From: Camelus bactrianus
Lineage: Eukaryota > Chordata > Mammalia > Artiodactyla > Camelidae
NCBI RefSeq assembly: GCF_048773025.1
Contig: NC_133544.1
Location: 63,663,501 to 63,727,500, forward strand
Reading direction: 5' to 3'
DNA: 64,000 nt
The position numbers were made by a program, and so were the translations under genes. The notes below the pieces were generated by a model. The model was not told the origin of the DNA. It searched no databases and saw only the letters and a program-made list of their open reading frames with translations. Numbering within the stretch: position 1 is the first letter of the stretch; every line of letters begins with the position of its first letter. Positions 36,220 to 47,705 of this stretch are shown piece after piece.

Positions 36220-37355
36220 GAAGGAACAGAAATATCTTCTTTTGCAGTGACTTTGAGAAACACCGGTTCTTTGAAATAATGTGAACTCTCCACATCTGTG
36301 TAGACTTACTTTTTCATGTTCATGAACACAAGTGAAATGGAAGGTGTAAATGCTAAAGAGTTAGCAGTGGGAATTTCTGTAGGTTGAGGTCATAGACGTT
36401 CCTTTAATTTGGGTTTTTCTTCTCCTAATGAAATCATTCATTATTAGTCTTGTTAATTAGAATTAGAGTATTTATTTTGGTAAGACGTTAGTCTTCTAAG
36501 ATATAAATTCTATTGGTTCTTGTGGAGGAAACAGGAAAGAGTAAAAAAGAAACTGTCCAGCTGCCTTATTCCATCCAGGACAGCTAAGTATGATGAGTAA
36601 ATTGTAAGCTCTCGATATTTTTGAATCTGTGACCAGCTGGGAGGATTTACTGTGTTCTTTGCATCTCAGGAGCCTTTTTGAAAAAACAAACAAACAAGCA
36701 TATAAACAAAAATGTCTCCCACCAAAGTTTTCTTTTGAAAGTATAGATAGATCCATCAAAGTGAAAAAAAAAAGAAGAAGAAGAAGAGAAAAGAAAAAGG
36801 AAAAAAGAGAGGAGGTCACAGTCTGGAATAATAAACTTCCTTGAGTCCAGAAAGGGGAGAGGGGCACGTTTGGGCTGACTGATGGGTGGGAAGATCTGAG
36901 ACCTATGTTTTAAGTGGCTTCAGTGCCTGGAATGCCACTGCAGGAAAGATCCCATTAGGTACAATGTAGTTACTGTAGTAAGACTAACTGATCCTAAATA
37001 CCATTTATTGAATAGCTACTATATGCAGGAAGGTTGGGGATGGGTCTCAGGAGGCTTTCCTTTTGGTGGAGTCATTTGAGAGTCTTGGCCAGAATCCCTT
37101 TATGGCATCTCAGGAATTGGCTCAACTCCCTGAACTGGGCAGCATCGGGATTTGTCAGTACTCCCTCATGCAGCTCTGAACTAGTGCAAGGAGAAGTGCT
37201 CAAATTCTCCAAAGGATATTTTGGTCATGAGACATGCCTTTCCATCAGGGTCCCAGACGCATGTATTCTGAGATACAAACTCAGGGCCTTGGGAGCTTAT
37301 AAAAATCTGCACTTTCGCTTATTTATTTATTTGTAATTTTTTTTAACCATTTTCA
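36220..37355. other. Intergenic, no gene recognised
   Basis: Contains a purine-rich (GAA)n-like run at about 36.77-36.81 kb and no coding evidence. Confidence 0.4.
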
Positions 37356-37473
37356 AGGAGGGGTAATTAGGTTTGTTTGTTTGTTTGTTTGTTTAATGGA
37401 AGTACTGAGGATTGAACCCAGGACCTCGTGCATGCTAAGCAGACACTCTACCACTGAGCTATACCCTCATCCC
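37356..37473 (-). mobile_element. Camelid tRNA-derived SINE
   Basis: The same element as at 4.83-4.95 kb: on the minus strand GAGGGTATAGCTCAGTGGTA, then GGTTCAATCC-type B box, with a (GTTT)n tail at the low side. Confidence 0.8.
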
Positions 37474-37479
37474 TCATTT

Positions 37480-39515
37480 ATTTTTTGAGTATATCTCTTC
37501 AGGACTGTCTGGTGATATTATGAAGAGATGGGATATTCTGGATCCAGGTGTGTCAGTCAAGGACAAAAAGAGGCAGAAGGAGGGCCTTAAAAACCCTGTT
37601 GAATAAAAAACAATTTTTTAGGCAGAAGCTTAAAAAGAACAAACTAGTTGATTTACTAGTGACTAGCCTAAGAACACTTGAGGAACAGGGTTATGGCATT
37701 GTTCCATTTCTCTAACTTAATATTACCCTATAAACACTTTTTATGTAACTTTATAATCTTTATATTTTAGAGCTTTTTAATAAAACATACTCTAACAAGT
37801 TGATGGCTCCATCCTGTGGCTGAATATTTAAGCTGTTATAAAATTTTGCATATAACACCCCAAGTTTCATGTTTCTTGTTTTTTCTCTCAGTTAATTTTC
37901 TCCTTAGGAAGAATTCAGTGGGGTACATGGGACTCATGACTATTTACATAACCATCTGCAAAGGATGAAAACAATCTACTTCTACCCTGATGAGGTATAG
38001 CCAAGAATGATAGTGAGCTTGGCCAGGTCAAAGCCATGTCCCAGTGTGTCATAGATGGCATTGCATTGAGCCGATATGTGGGAAGTCTCATGAGATCCCT
38101 TCCCACCACGTGTGAAAGAAATATCTAAAATTATGAACTATTTTAAACAGATTGAAAAGCAGATCAAATAGTATAATAGACTTCTTTACCCACTATATGT
38201 ATTTATAAATGTTAAACATTTGTCATAAGGTACAAGTATCTACGTATGACTGTGTATTTAATGCACTGGACACTGTCTCCAACAGGCATAGTGTATGGGA
38301 AAACTTGTGGTCACGTAGACTCTAAATTGCTGAGGGTGGGATGATTTTTACAGTGAATAACAAGAGTTCATATTGCAATTTTTATTTTCAATTCTAGCCT
38401 TGTACAAAACTTGAGGATTAAGGGTGGGGGAGGATAATAAGATAAAAATCCAGTTTATATACAGCCTTTGAGGAACACACCTCCTGCATTAAGCATGATC
38501 GTCTGCACAGAGATTAGTCATTTGACTCTTTCTAGCTCTTGTCTTCCTAGGACTTCAGATGAAAAAATGAATACATTCCCCTCCTTCTTCCTGTTGTTTC
38601 ACTTTCTGGTATTTGCCTTAAAAATACCAGGGAGACTTACACAGGATTTCCCACCTTGATTTTGTAGCTTTAAGTAAATAAAAGCTGAGTTTACCTCCCA
38701 TCTTCCCTTCCTGGCTTCTGGCTCTTGATGTAGAAAAGGAGGAAAGAAAAATGGGCAGAAGTGTGCGCAGGTTGAAAAATGGCAGGAACGTTCTATTGCA
38801 TTTGACCCTATTTCTTCCTTGGAATGATTATTACCTGCTCCTTTCTTACACTGTCTCCTCATTTCCCGGGCGGTGCAATCTAAAATGTGCTCAACTGCAA
38901 TGGATTTTCTTAACAAACTCACGAGCCCAGGTTGCATTTACCATCTGCATCCTCCTACAGAGACAGGGTATTAAAGCACTCCACTTACAAGCTAGTCTTT
39001 AAAATCAATTGTCAGGAGAAATAGGTCATTTTTTAACTTTAACACCTTCCCAATTTAAGGGATAGTCTACAATACTTCGAAGAGCTGGCAATCAGATATC
39101 TTATTTTAATGCCATGTCATTTGGTCACACATAGTTCTTGTTGTAATCCAGCTAAACTGTGCATGTCAGATAATAACCACACGATTCAGTTTCACTTTAC
39201 AGGGATTTTAGTATTTAAAAGTGAATTATATTGTCTTTTTCTTTTCTATTTCTGAAAAAGTGCTTGATATTAAGCCCCTAGCAGGTAGTTTAAAAAAACA
39301 AAGAATGTTATAAAGCAGAAAAATAATAAACAGTGTTAAGCCCAGTACTCAAGGTCAACCAATACTGTGTTATTTTATTCACATGTTATTGATAACATAT
39401 TATTTTATCCATACGTCAAACATGTGTTATTCTGGTGTTTTGTGTACTTTTCTGGTATGTAATTGTGGTCATACTGTGCATACATTTGTTTCTCTGTGAT
39501 ATTTAACATGGGGCA
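37480..39515. other. Intergenic, no gene recognised
   Basis: Open stretches at 38.5-39.0 kb on both strands lack exon or domain features. I see no V signal. Confidence 0.4.
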
Positions 39516-39521
39516 TGTAAT

Positions 39522-39735
39522 GGAGAAAGCATAGCCTTTGGAGTTGGATAGACTTGATTTCAAACTCTATTAGTTACTTTCTGGGAGGAGACCTTAATCT
39601 TTCTGAATTTGCATTCCCTGATCTGTTAACTGAGAGTAGGAACAATGAGCCATCAGAGTTACTGTGAAAATTCAATGAAGTAACATCTGCAAAGTACAAG
39701 GCATGTAGCATTTACTCTCAATAAACAGTTGTTTC
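39522..39735 (+). mobile_element. MIR element, nearly full core
   Basis: 'tttggagttggatagacttg' through 'ttactgtgaaaattcaatga' and 'caaggcatgtagcatttact' follow the MIR consensus in order. Confidence 0.75.
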
Positions 39736-39739
39736 CATT

Positions 39740-40515
39740 GCAAACTCTTTATAAATACAATATAGATGATTATATAATATTTCATTGAAAGAATACACCA
39801 AAACGTAACTAAGCTAAGTTTATGTTAGTTTTGCATAACTTAGTTTGGCTAACTCCTTTCTTTTGGGAGACTGCTTAAGGTACTAAGAGTTCAAATTAAT
39901 GTGTAACATCTTGAGAAAATTCTACCACGTCGCTTTCATGAAGCACCTAGTATACGGAACAACCCCCAAATCAAGGGAGTAAGGAAGACTCCTGCAAACG
40001 GGGAAGAAAAATTTTTGTTTGACTCAAGCAATGATGCTTTCTGCTTCCCATTTTTTTGTTCTTTGCTAATAGGCCCAGCAAAAAAAGTTGCAGATGGAAC
40101 TCTACCTGTAAATGTGTCTATTTAAGTGGAAGTAGAAAACCAAAAATAAAGCAAACTGTTCATCCATCCATGCTGTCAGGTAGAGACCATGATGGGTGGT
40201 GCACATACTAGGTGCTGGTGCAATCTTGGTAAAAGGGCTTTATTTCTACCACAGGGCATAATAGTGTGGTAATGGAGTTGGTATTATGAGTGATCCTCTG
40301 AAAATGTCAGTGATGCTGACTCTCATAGAAAAGTGCAGAGAAGGCAGTGAATGCGGTGATGTGACTCAGTCTGAGTTGGGACTCAGTAAGCCGCAGAAGT
40401 AATCGTCAACATGGACACAGGGATCTTGAGCAATAGTTGCTTTTTCTTACAGCTTGTTTTTGAGAGCATGCCCAGTTTAGCAAGTAACCCATCCAACAGT
40501 TGCAGGAGCCTCAGC
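39740..40515. other. Intergenic, no gene recognised
   Basis: A 'ccgcagaagtaatcg' at 40.39 kb resembles a reversed Tyr-Phe-Cys end but has no other V feature and no RSS. Confidence 0.4.
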
Positions 40516-40520
40516 TGCAG

Positions 40521-40559
40521 CATTTGGGTACAGGCTGCAGGTGACTAGTGAGCACAGTG
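40521..40559 (-). other. TRAV36 23-RSS
   Basis: Heptamer CACTGTG (40553-40559, 6 of 7), 23-base spacer, nonamer ACCCAAATG (40521-40529, 5 of 9). The nonamer is weak, as in several TRAV genes. Confidence 0.82.
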
Positions 40560-41100
40560 CTTCCACAGCACAAAGGTAGGTGGCTGAGTCTTCGGGCTCG
40601 GTGGCTGTGATGTGCAGAGTCCTGAGAAGTTCTTTCTTGTCTAATGTGCCTCTTAATCTTCCTGACTTCTTCTCAATCCCAGTTGAAATTAGCACAAACA
40701 GAAATGCGAGACCTTTTTCTTCCTGCTTATACCAATACAGGCTTTGGAAGTTAGTCACTTTGTAGCTGCAGTTGAGAGTTGCACTGGTTCCCTCATGGAC
40801 AACCAGAGATGGGGGGCTCTGTATCACCTTGTCATCACTGCTCACCCCTGTTTAGAAAAAAGCAACAAGTCAGCCACAGAACAAGTGATGTCAGATCAGA
40901 TATTCTCAGATCATAATTATTCTCCATTAAAACCACAAGTGCTCCCAGATAAGTCAGAATGAATTCCACTTTTTCACCCTTGGTTTTCTGAAGATTAATC
41001 CTCAGGTTTTCCTGGTTGTCCCTCACCCTGTGTAGTAATGCTACTCACAGCTCAGTTGAAGCCAAAAGATGAGTAGTGAAGCTTGTGGCCACTTCTCCAT
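40560..41100 (-). CDS. TRAV36/DV7: T-cell receptor V segment TRAV36/DV7, intact
   Basis: The leader exon (41049-41100) reads MEKWPQASLLIFWLQLS, ends at GTGAGT, and after a 201-bp phase-1 intron joins WVSSDDKVIQSPPSLVVHEG. The human leader junction (LSWVSSEDKV) is nearly identical. The V exon (40560-40847; acceptor CTAAACAG) shows LNCSYKVTNFQSLYWYKQEE (first Cys and Trp), ISTGIEKKSGRLRGTLDKKE and DSATYLCAVE (second Cys). CSY/NCS gives one sequon. No stop or frameshift is seen. In human this gene contributes to both alpha and delta chains, and the same may hold here. The ortholog call is strong because nearly every framework block matches. Confidence 0.95.
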
Positions 41101-41202
41101 CCTTCACTTCCTGGGTTGGCTTTCCTGGGCAAAAAGTGATTCACTGCCCTGAGCTTCTCCTTTTCTTTTTTGAACCGACACCCTCTTTCCCCAGCACACA
41201 TG

Positions 41203-41233
41203 TGCATGCACACACACAAACACACACACACCC
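41203..41233. repeat. (CA)n microsatellite
   Basis: A CA-rich run interrupted by single changes, about 100 bp upstream of the TRAV36 leader. Confidence 0.85.
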
Positions 41234-41348
41234 CCCATGAAAGCAAGATAGCAATTTGACTATTCAACCAACCAGAAAAAAAAGTATCACTTGGCTTTAA
41301 TTCAAATTCCTCCCATCAATCACTCAGGGGAGTTATTCAAAATAGAGC

Positions 41349-41363
41349 ACTGCCCTCTTGTGA
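41349..41363 (-). promoter_or_regulatory. CTCF-core-like motif upstream of TRAV36
   Basis: The minus strand reads TCACAAGAGGGCAGT, 13 of 15 to the CTCF core, 249 bp upstream of the start codon and in the transcription direction. Confidence 0.5.
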
Positions 41364-41369
41364 GCTGGT

Positions 41370-42079
41370 GCAGAATAGCTGTAAACTTGAATGCACATGC
41401 TTTACCAGTGATGACAGATTCTTCCAAAATTGTGTCACCATGGAAAGACAGACCACCCAAAGCAACCATAGCCCCAAAAGTGGTTCTATGGCTCAGTGAA
41501 GGTGGAAGGGAGCAGTACACTGAGAAGTCAGAAAATGCTGTGGTGAAAGGCAGAAGCACTCTGTGGAGAGTTGCAATGGACCAAAAAGTAGGGAGAGAGG
41601 CCAAAGTTCTTTCCAAAAACTCCTTTGAAGACTCACTATTGATCTCATTATCCTGGAAGATATGACAGCCAGGAGAAAATAAACAAAAGATTTCTACTCC
41701 CAGGGTCTTCAAATATGGAAATTATTAAATGTGAAATATCTATGCATGCAACACTAGAAAGATAATAGGGGAAATTAACAATGAGCAAGGAATCAAGACT
41801 AGAAAACCTGACCAGGTAGATTTGATAAAGAATGAAGTATAATTTTTGTAAATGAAATAACATAGTTGTTGGATGTAATAGTTCAGAGGACTAGCCAAAC
41901 AGCAGATTAAATAGAGCTGAAGAGATAATTAGTGAACTGAAAGATCGATGTGAATTATTGTGAATCCAGTATAGCATAGAATCTCTAGGATACTGACCTG
42001 ATAATCTACCAGGATTTTTAAACCAGCAACCCAGATTATTTGTATAAACAGCCACATTTTAGAAACATTGTCAAATCAG
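41370..42079. other. Intergenic, no gene recognised
   Basis: Overlapping open stretches at 41.29-41.71 kb on both strands have no domain features. The remainder is repeat-like. Confidence 0.35.
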
Positions 42080-43440
42080 AGAGATTTTAGAAGCAGTCAG
42101 GAAAAAAAGAGGTTATTGACTCTATTGAATGGCAATAACTCTGAGAGCACACTTCTCAAAATCAGCAATGGAAGCCATGATATACTGGAAAATAGCTTCA
42201 AGATGCTGTCAGAAAACAGCTATTAATCTAGAATTGTAAGTAAACTATCTTTCAAGAATGAGGTTGAAATTAAGACTGCAGAAGTTTATCTCCAATAGAC
42301 CTTCAACTCTAAAGGAAGTATCTCAGGAAGGAGCAAAAAAAATCTCAGGAGGATCTGAGATGCAAGAAGGGACCGTAACATAGGGGAACTGGTAACATAG
42401 GGGTAATCTAAATAAATATTGGCAGCATAAAGCTGTATTAGTAATGTCTTTTCCTTTTAAAGTCAGTAACTAAAATATTGACCGATGATAGCATGTAAAC
42501 CAGCAAAGTTTGATCTAAGTAACAGTATTTTAAGGTTTTTGAATTTTTCAGAAAGGAGGTTAAACTATAGGTTAACCTTAGATTTTAAGTAAGCATAGTA
42601 AAACTTCAAAAGTACACACTAAAGATTATTATTTTTTTTAAACATTTTTTATTGATTTATAATAATTTTACAATGTTGTGCTAAAGGATTATTTTTAAAA
42701 AGAGCATGTAACTTTCAAACCAATAGAGGGGGGAATTGAATGAACAAAACAAAACAAAACAACAACACTAATTGAATCACCTTCCCCACACACAAAAGGA
42801 AAAGAAAGGAGAAAACAAATATAAAGTACATGTTGTTAACATGGTGGAATCAAGTCCTAATTTATGAAAAATTCTGAAAAATGTAAATGGAACTAACACA
42901 CCAATTAAAAAGTAGAGATTTTAAGACTGATACAAACCCAAGTCCAGACATACACTTGTTTGAAGAAACTAACTTAAACACGAGAGCTGGAAAGTTTGAA
43001 AATCAAAGGATGAAAAAAATATATGACAGGAAAACACTAACCAAAATAAACTTGGGAATCTATGTTGTAACTGATAAAGAAGGTCTTTAAATCATAATAA
43101 AAGGTTTAATTAATTCCAGCATGATGAAATGATTTTGAATTTCCATGCATTTAATAATATTGAATACATAAAGCAAAAATTGACAGCATTATAGAGAGAA
43201 ATTAAAAAATTTACTCTTGCCCTGAGATCCCCACATGGCTCTGTCAATTACTGACAGGCCAAAGAGACAAAATGTCACTTACTATATAGAAAATCCAAAT
43301 AAATTTGATTTAATTGACATATATGGAACTCTGCATCAAAAAATGAGATTATTTCTTCTCAAGCACACACATAATAAATTAACCAAATTTTGGGCTATAA
43401 AGCACATTTGCACAAATCTCAAAGAATCACTATAATAAAG
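42080..43440 (+). mobile_element. Old LINE-derived sequence (L1/HAL1-like)
   Basis: Plus-strand text such as 'gattttagaagcagtcagg', 'caagaatgaggttgaaatta' and 'ctctaaaggaagtatctcag' resembles old L1/HAL1 coding text. A short L1 3' tail fragment lies antisense at about 42.63-42.69 kb. All of it is degraded. Confidence 0.5.
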
Positions 43441-43589
43441 ATGTTATTCTTTGACAAACAAATAATACTGCTACATATTTCACGTGTGACCATGTAATTC
43501 AGGTTCTGTTAAAAATGTGACTTTATCCCAGAGGTGTATTTTGAATTATTTATGGATGAAATGACTAATGTTTAGGACTTACTTTATTT

Positions 43590-43955
43590 TTTGGTTTCGT
43601 TTTAAATTTTTATTTATTTGTTTTTAATTGAATAAATTTGATGTGTAACATTGTGTAAGTTTAAGGTATACAGTGTGTTACTTGACTACAACATTTATAG
43701 TAACATGAATGCCAGTGCAGCAGTATTTACCACATTACATAATTAGAGTACACTCCTGTTTTCTAAATTAATTATACCATTCATTAGCTCTCTACAGCTT
43801 ATTTACTACTTGTTACAATGATTTCTATCCATTTTTAAGAGAAACATGTTAAATCTACTGTGATTGTGTACTGATCATTTCTCCTTATATTCTGACAAAA
43901 TAAGTAAGTAAATCTATTATATACATTATTTATTTTTTCTACTTTACCTCAAGAT
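43590..43955 (-). mobile_element. Old L1 3' UTR fragment, antisense
   Basis: 'gtttaaggtatacagtgtgt' and 'ccattcattagctctctaca' are typical old L1 3' UTR text in reverse orientation. Confidence 0.6.
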
Positions 43956-43966
43956 TCTTTTTTTAA

Positions 43967-44565
43967 AACATTTTTTTACTGAGTTATAGTCATTGTACAA
44001 TGTTGTGTCAAATTCCAGTGTAGAGCACAATTTTTCAGTTATACATGAACATACATATATTCATTGTCACTCTTTTTTTTGCTGTGAGCTACTACAAGAT
44101 CTTGTATATATTTCCCTGTGCTATACAGTGTAATCTTGTTTATCTGTTCTACATATGCCTGCCAGTATCTACAAATTTTGAACTCCCAGTCTATGCCTTC
44201 CCACCCTCCCTCTCCCTTGGCAACCACAAGTTTGTATTCTATGTCTATGAGATGAGTCTGTTTCTGTTTTGTATTTATGTTCTTTTTTTTTTTTTTTTTA
44301 GATTCAACATATGAGCAATCTCATATGGTATTTTTCTTTCTCTTTCTGGCTTACTTCACTTAGAATGACATTATCCAGGAACATCCATGTTGCTGCAAAT
44401 GGCTTATGTTGTCATTTTTATGGCTGAATAGTATTCCATTGTATAAATATTTCACATCTTCTTTATCCAGTCATCTGTTGATGGACATTTAGGCTGTTTC
44501 CATGTCTTGGCTATTGTAAATAGTGATGCTATGAACATTGGAGTGCAGGTGTCTTTTTGAAGTAG
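43967..44565 (-). mobile_element. Younger L1 3' end, antisense, 5'-truncated
   Basis: The same sequence family as at 58.15 kb: 'caaattccagtgtagagcac', 'ccctgtgctatacagtgtaa', 'cttacttcacttagaatgac'. It ends abruptly in the ORF2 C-terminal region. Confidence 0.85.
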
Positions 44566-44753
44566 GTATTATATACGTTAAAAAGGAGTTGTGTTCATTA
44601 AGCAAAGAGCACATTCTTTGGGAGATAAAGCCTTGAATACATGAGTGTTTGCAGTAATGGGAGGGCAGGGGACGGGGGTTGCGTGCACAATCACGTTTCA
44701 TGCCAAGGGCAGCAGGAGCTGGAGGCAGCACAGTGACTGGGGTCCCAGCTGGA

Positions 44754-44792
44754 AGTCTGAGTGCAGGCTGTAGGTGCCTGGGGAGTACTGTG
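44754..44792 (-). other. TRAV35 23-RSS
   Basis: Heptamer CACAGTA (44786-44792, 6 of 7), 23-base spacer, nonamer ACTCAGACT (44754-44762, 5 of 9). Confidence 0.78.
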
Positions 44793-45374
44793 CTGCCAGC
44801 ACAGAGGTCGGTGCCTGCATCCTTAGGCTCAGAGGCTGAAATGCTCAGTACGCTGTCCTTTCTTGTTCCACCAAATGAGCAGTCAGTTTCCCATTTCTGG
44901 TCAATTCACCACCCTTATATAAGGTTATCAAGAGGACAGGACCTTCCCCAGCATCCTGCTTGTACCATAGCAAAATGTTGAGCATGCTTGAGGAACTGCA
45001 GTTCATGGAGACGTCCTCTCCTTCCTGGATGGGCACGGGCTGAGGACTCTGATTCAGATGTTGGCCATTCACACCTGTTTGGAGAGACAAAAGAAGGTAT
45101 TCAAAAATCATTTTTTAGATCACCTTTCTCAGAGCTGTGATGGACACTGTATTCCCTAACTCCCTAGCCCTGCTTCTGGGCTTTTCCCTTTTCTCCCTCC
45201 CACCCTTTCTTTTCTCCTTCTGTTTCCTTCTTTTCATAGACCTGGTTAAAACCTCACTTCCTTCCCTCATAGAATTTCCACCCCTTCAGAATTCCCTGTG
45301 CAAGGCTCAGAAAACCCTCAATACTCACATCTCAGCTGCATCCATAAGATTATTAGTAAACCTTCAAGGAACAT
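44793..45374 (-). pseudogene. TRAV35: T-cell receptor alpha V segment TRAV35, one-base frameshift
   Basis: The leader exon (45329-45374) reads MFLEGLLIILWMQLR, close to human TRAV35 (MLLEHLLIILWMQLT), with a GTGAGT donor. A 254-bp phase-1 intron leads to the V exon (44793-45074; acceptor CCAAACAG). It opens NGQHLNQSPQPVPIQEGEDV, then MNCSSSS (first Cys), LLWYKQDAGEGPVLLI (Trp) and KGGELTRNGKLTAHL, all TRAV35-like. Near 44873-44876 one base is missing from an A/T run (plus strand 'ccaaatg'). Downstream the correct text is in another frame: GTRKDSVLSISAS and DAGTDLCAG, where Asp-Leu-Cys replaces Tyr-Phe-Cys. The frame from the leader meets a stop soon after the shift. It is therefore a pseudogene here. 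A sequencing error in the short run cannot be excluded. Confidence 0.88.
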
Positions 45375-45548
45375 CCCCGTCACAAGGCTTTCAGCAAGAA
45401 TTACTTCCTAAAAGAGTTATTGCTTCAAGAAGCTACTCTGGGCTTAGAGTAACACAATGAATACCATCATGATGTTAAAATATCTGTTCTGTGTATCTGC
45501 CAATCTGGAGGTTTCTCTAAATTTTGAGCTGTTCATATGAATAGAGGC

Positions 45549-45563
45549 ACTGCCCCCTTGTGG
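45549..45563 (-). promoter_or_regulatory. CTCF-core-like motif upstream of TRAV35
   Basis: The minus strand reads CCACAAGGGGGCAGT, 14 of 15 to the CTCF core, 175 bp upstream of the start codon and in the transcription direction. Confidence 0.55.
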
Positions 45564-45619
45564 CTAGTCACTAGATTGCTGTCCTTTCATGCTACTATTT
45601 GAGTTTTAAAAAAGAATTC

Positions 45620-45790
45620 TATTTCTCCCATTCATTTGATGAGCACTTATTAAGTACCTACTACCTGCTAGGGAAATACAGAGACATGAACAAGACAGAC
45701 AGGAACCCTGCCCCTGGGCATCTTACAATTTCTCTTTGGAAAATCAGTAAAAGCTAAATGATTATCATGGTGAAATAAAGATATATATAT
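45620..45790 (-). mobile_element. L2 3'-end remnant
   Basis: 'ttcatttgatgagcacttat' then 'taagtacctactacctgcta' is a reversed L2 3' end. Confidence 0.55.
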
Positions 45791-45974
45791 TTTTTCTATT
45801 CCTTTTGAGAACCCACTGAAATGACAGTAAAAAATGTTTTAAAAGTTATGAACTCCAACAGGTGAGGGGTGACAGCAGGTGAGAGTTTTGGGAATTGAGA
45901 GTGACTAGACAAGTGGGAACTGGCCTAGCCAACTGAAGGAAGTTGAATCCTAAGAGCCCGTAGAGGGAAATGCT

Positions 45975-45994
45975 AAAAAAAAAAAAAAAAAAAA
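45975..45994. repeat. Poly(A) run at the duplication edge
   Basis: About 20 A, immediately left of where similarity to the second duplicated block begins. Confidence 0.85.
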
Positions 45995-46186
45995 GATTTA
46001 AAATGTTGAATAAACATTACATAAAACCCAGCTTGGTTGTGATGTATTATGCTTTTATATAAGATGCTAATTCTTTTTGCCAATATTTTGTTTAGAAGTT
46101 TTGAATTTATGTTCATTGAATGAGGTTACCCTATAATTTAAAAAAATTCTCTATTAAAGTGTTACTGTCAAGATTATGCTGTCCTT

Positions 46187-46255
46187 GGGAGGAGGGAAGT
46201 AGCTCAGTGATCAGGTCCTGGATTCAGTCCCCAGTACTGCCATTAAAAAAAAAAA
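46187..46255 (+). mobile_element. Camelid SINE with internal deletion
   Basis: 'gtagctcagtgatcaggtcc' joins the A-box part directly to the B-box part (gattcagtccccagtactgc) and ends in an A run. About 20 bases between the boxes are missing. The same internal junction is in copy 2 near 61.30 kb. Confidence 0.65.
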
Positions 46256-47130
46256 TGATACTGTCCTTGTGCAATACTTCCTTTTTTTTTTTTTTAGTAA
46301 GTTTGGTGCACCACTTATGATAGGTTACGCTGTCATAATAACCAGCTCTAGAATCTCAGTGGCTTAAAGAAAGAGTTGTTTGTACCCACCTAGTTCATTT
46401 TGTATCAAGGTGATTCTCCAGGTCAGCTGCACTCCATGTGATGACCAATGTCCTCATGTCAGAACTTCTGTTAACAGTGTATCCATACACAATGAAAAAA
46501 TCACTACAGTTCAAGAAAGCAGAGGTCAAAAGTTAAGCTAGACAGTTAGATGTCTCTATCATGAAATGACACATGCCATTTCTACTTACATTTCTTTGCC
46601 CAAAGGCCACATTGATCTTCAGGAGGCATGTGGTTCTCCTGCGTGGCTGGAAGGACAGGAGAATTGGACTTTGATGGACAGCCCTTGGGTGTCTGTAGTC
46701 AACCTTTGGACTTATCACTGGGAACCCATTTTCTCTCTTCTCCTTGTGCGGCAGACAAGTACTCCTTCCCCAGGGGTGACTTTAGGATCCCCTTTTCAGT
46801 CACTTCTTCCGATCAAAGGCAGGGTCTCTGACTGGCATTCTGTAGTCTTCCTCAGGCTCCTCATGGTCTGAAGATCTACCAAGAAAACAACCAGAAAACA
46901 AAGAAAGAAAAAAAACAAGTAAACTGCCTACTCCACACACTCAGTATACAATTATGGAACTGTCACTTGGTTACAACAAACAGGTTCTCTTGGGAAGAAG
47001 AAAGAATAGACACACAGTGTTGGTCTAAAGCAACTCTGTGGTGCCAGGAGGCACTGCTCCTGGCCCTTTGGACCCTGTGTTGAGGAGACTGATTGTACTC
47101 TGTGCAAAGACCTCCATTGCTCACTGTTGT

Positions 47131-47290
47131 TTTTTTTTTTTAATTATTATTGAAGTATAGTCAGTTTACAATGTTGTGTCAATTTCTGGTGTACAGCATA
47201 ATGTTTTCGTCATACATATACATGCATATATTCGTTTCCATATTCTTTTTCATCGTAAGCTACTACAGGATAATTGAATACAGTTTTCTT
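47131..47290 (-). mobile_element. L1 3'-end fragment (copy 1)
   Basis: 'tgaagtatagtcagtttaca' and 'tttctggtgtacagcataat' are L1 3' end text in antisense. The tail is a plain T run here, unlike its partner at 61.67 kb. Confidence 0.75.
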
Positions 47291-47471
47291 AGCTCCACAG
47301 TAGAAATCTGCCATTTATCTACTCACCGTTTTTCAGTCTCTGACTTAGCTCTCAGGAATGTTCTTCTCCCATTATCTTCTTTGGCCATGTGTTAAGGACT
47401 ATGCCTTCCTTTGGGAATAAATAGGTTTCTCAGCTCTTCTTTGCCTGAGTTTGTTAAAAGCTGAAGAATTT

Positions 47472-47705
47472 CAGTTGACCATCGAACAATGCAGGGCCTT
47501 GGCACCAATGCTCACACAGTCAAAAATCTGCATATAACTTATAGTCAGTCCTCTTTACCCACGGTTCCTCCATATCCAAAATTTTGTACCCCCAATTCAA
47601 CCAACCACGGACTGTGTAGTGAGGTACTATTTACTATTGAAAAAAAATCCATGTATAAGTGGACCCACACATGGATTCAAACCCATGTTGTTCAAGGGTT
47701 AACTG
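47472..47705. mobile_element. Tigger-like DNA transposon remnant (copy 1)
   Basis: The ends are inverted repeats (CAGTTGACCatcGAACAA... / ...TTGTTCAAGGGTTAACTG). About 234 bp, without transposase. This is a non-autonomous pogo/Tigger-type element, subfamily not certain. Confidence 0.65.

Noticed and set aside
40385-40410. Reversed Tyr-Phe-Cys-like text near TRAV36
   Set aside because: No FR3 context, no first Cys or Trp, and no RSS.
41291-41712. Overlapping open frames of 124 and 130 codons on opposite strands
   Set aside because: No family features on either strand; mutual overlap suggests chance.
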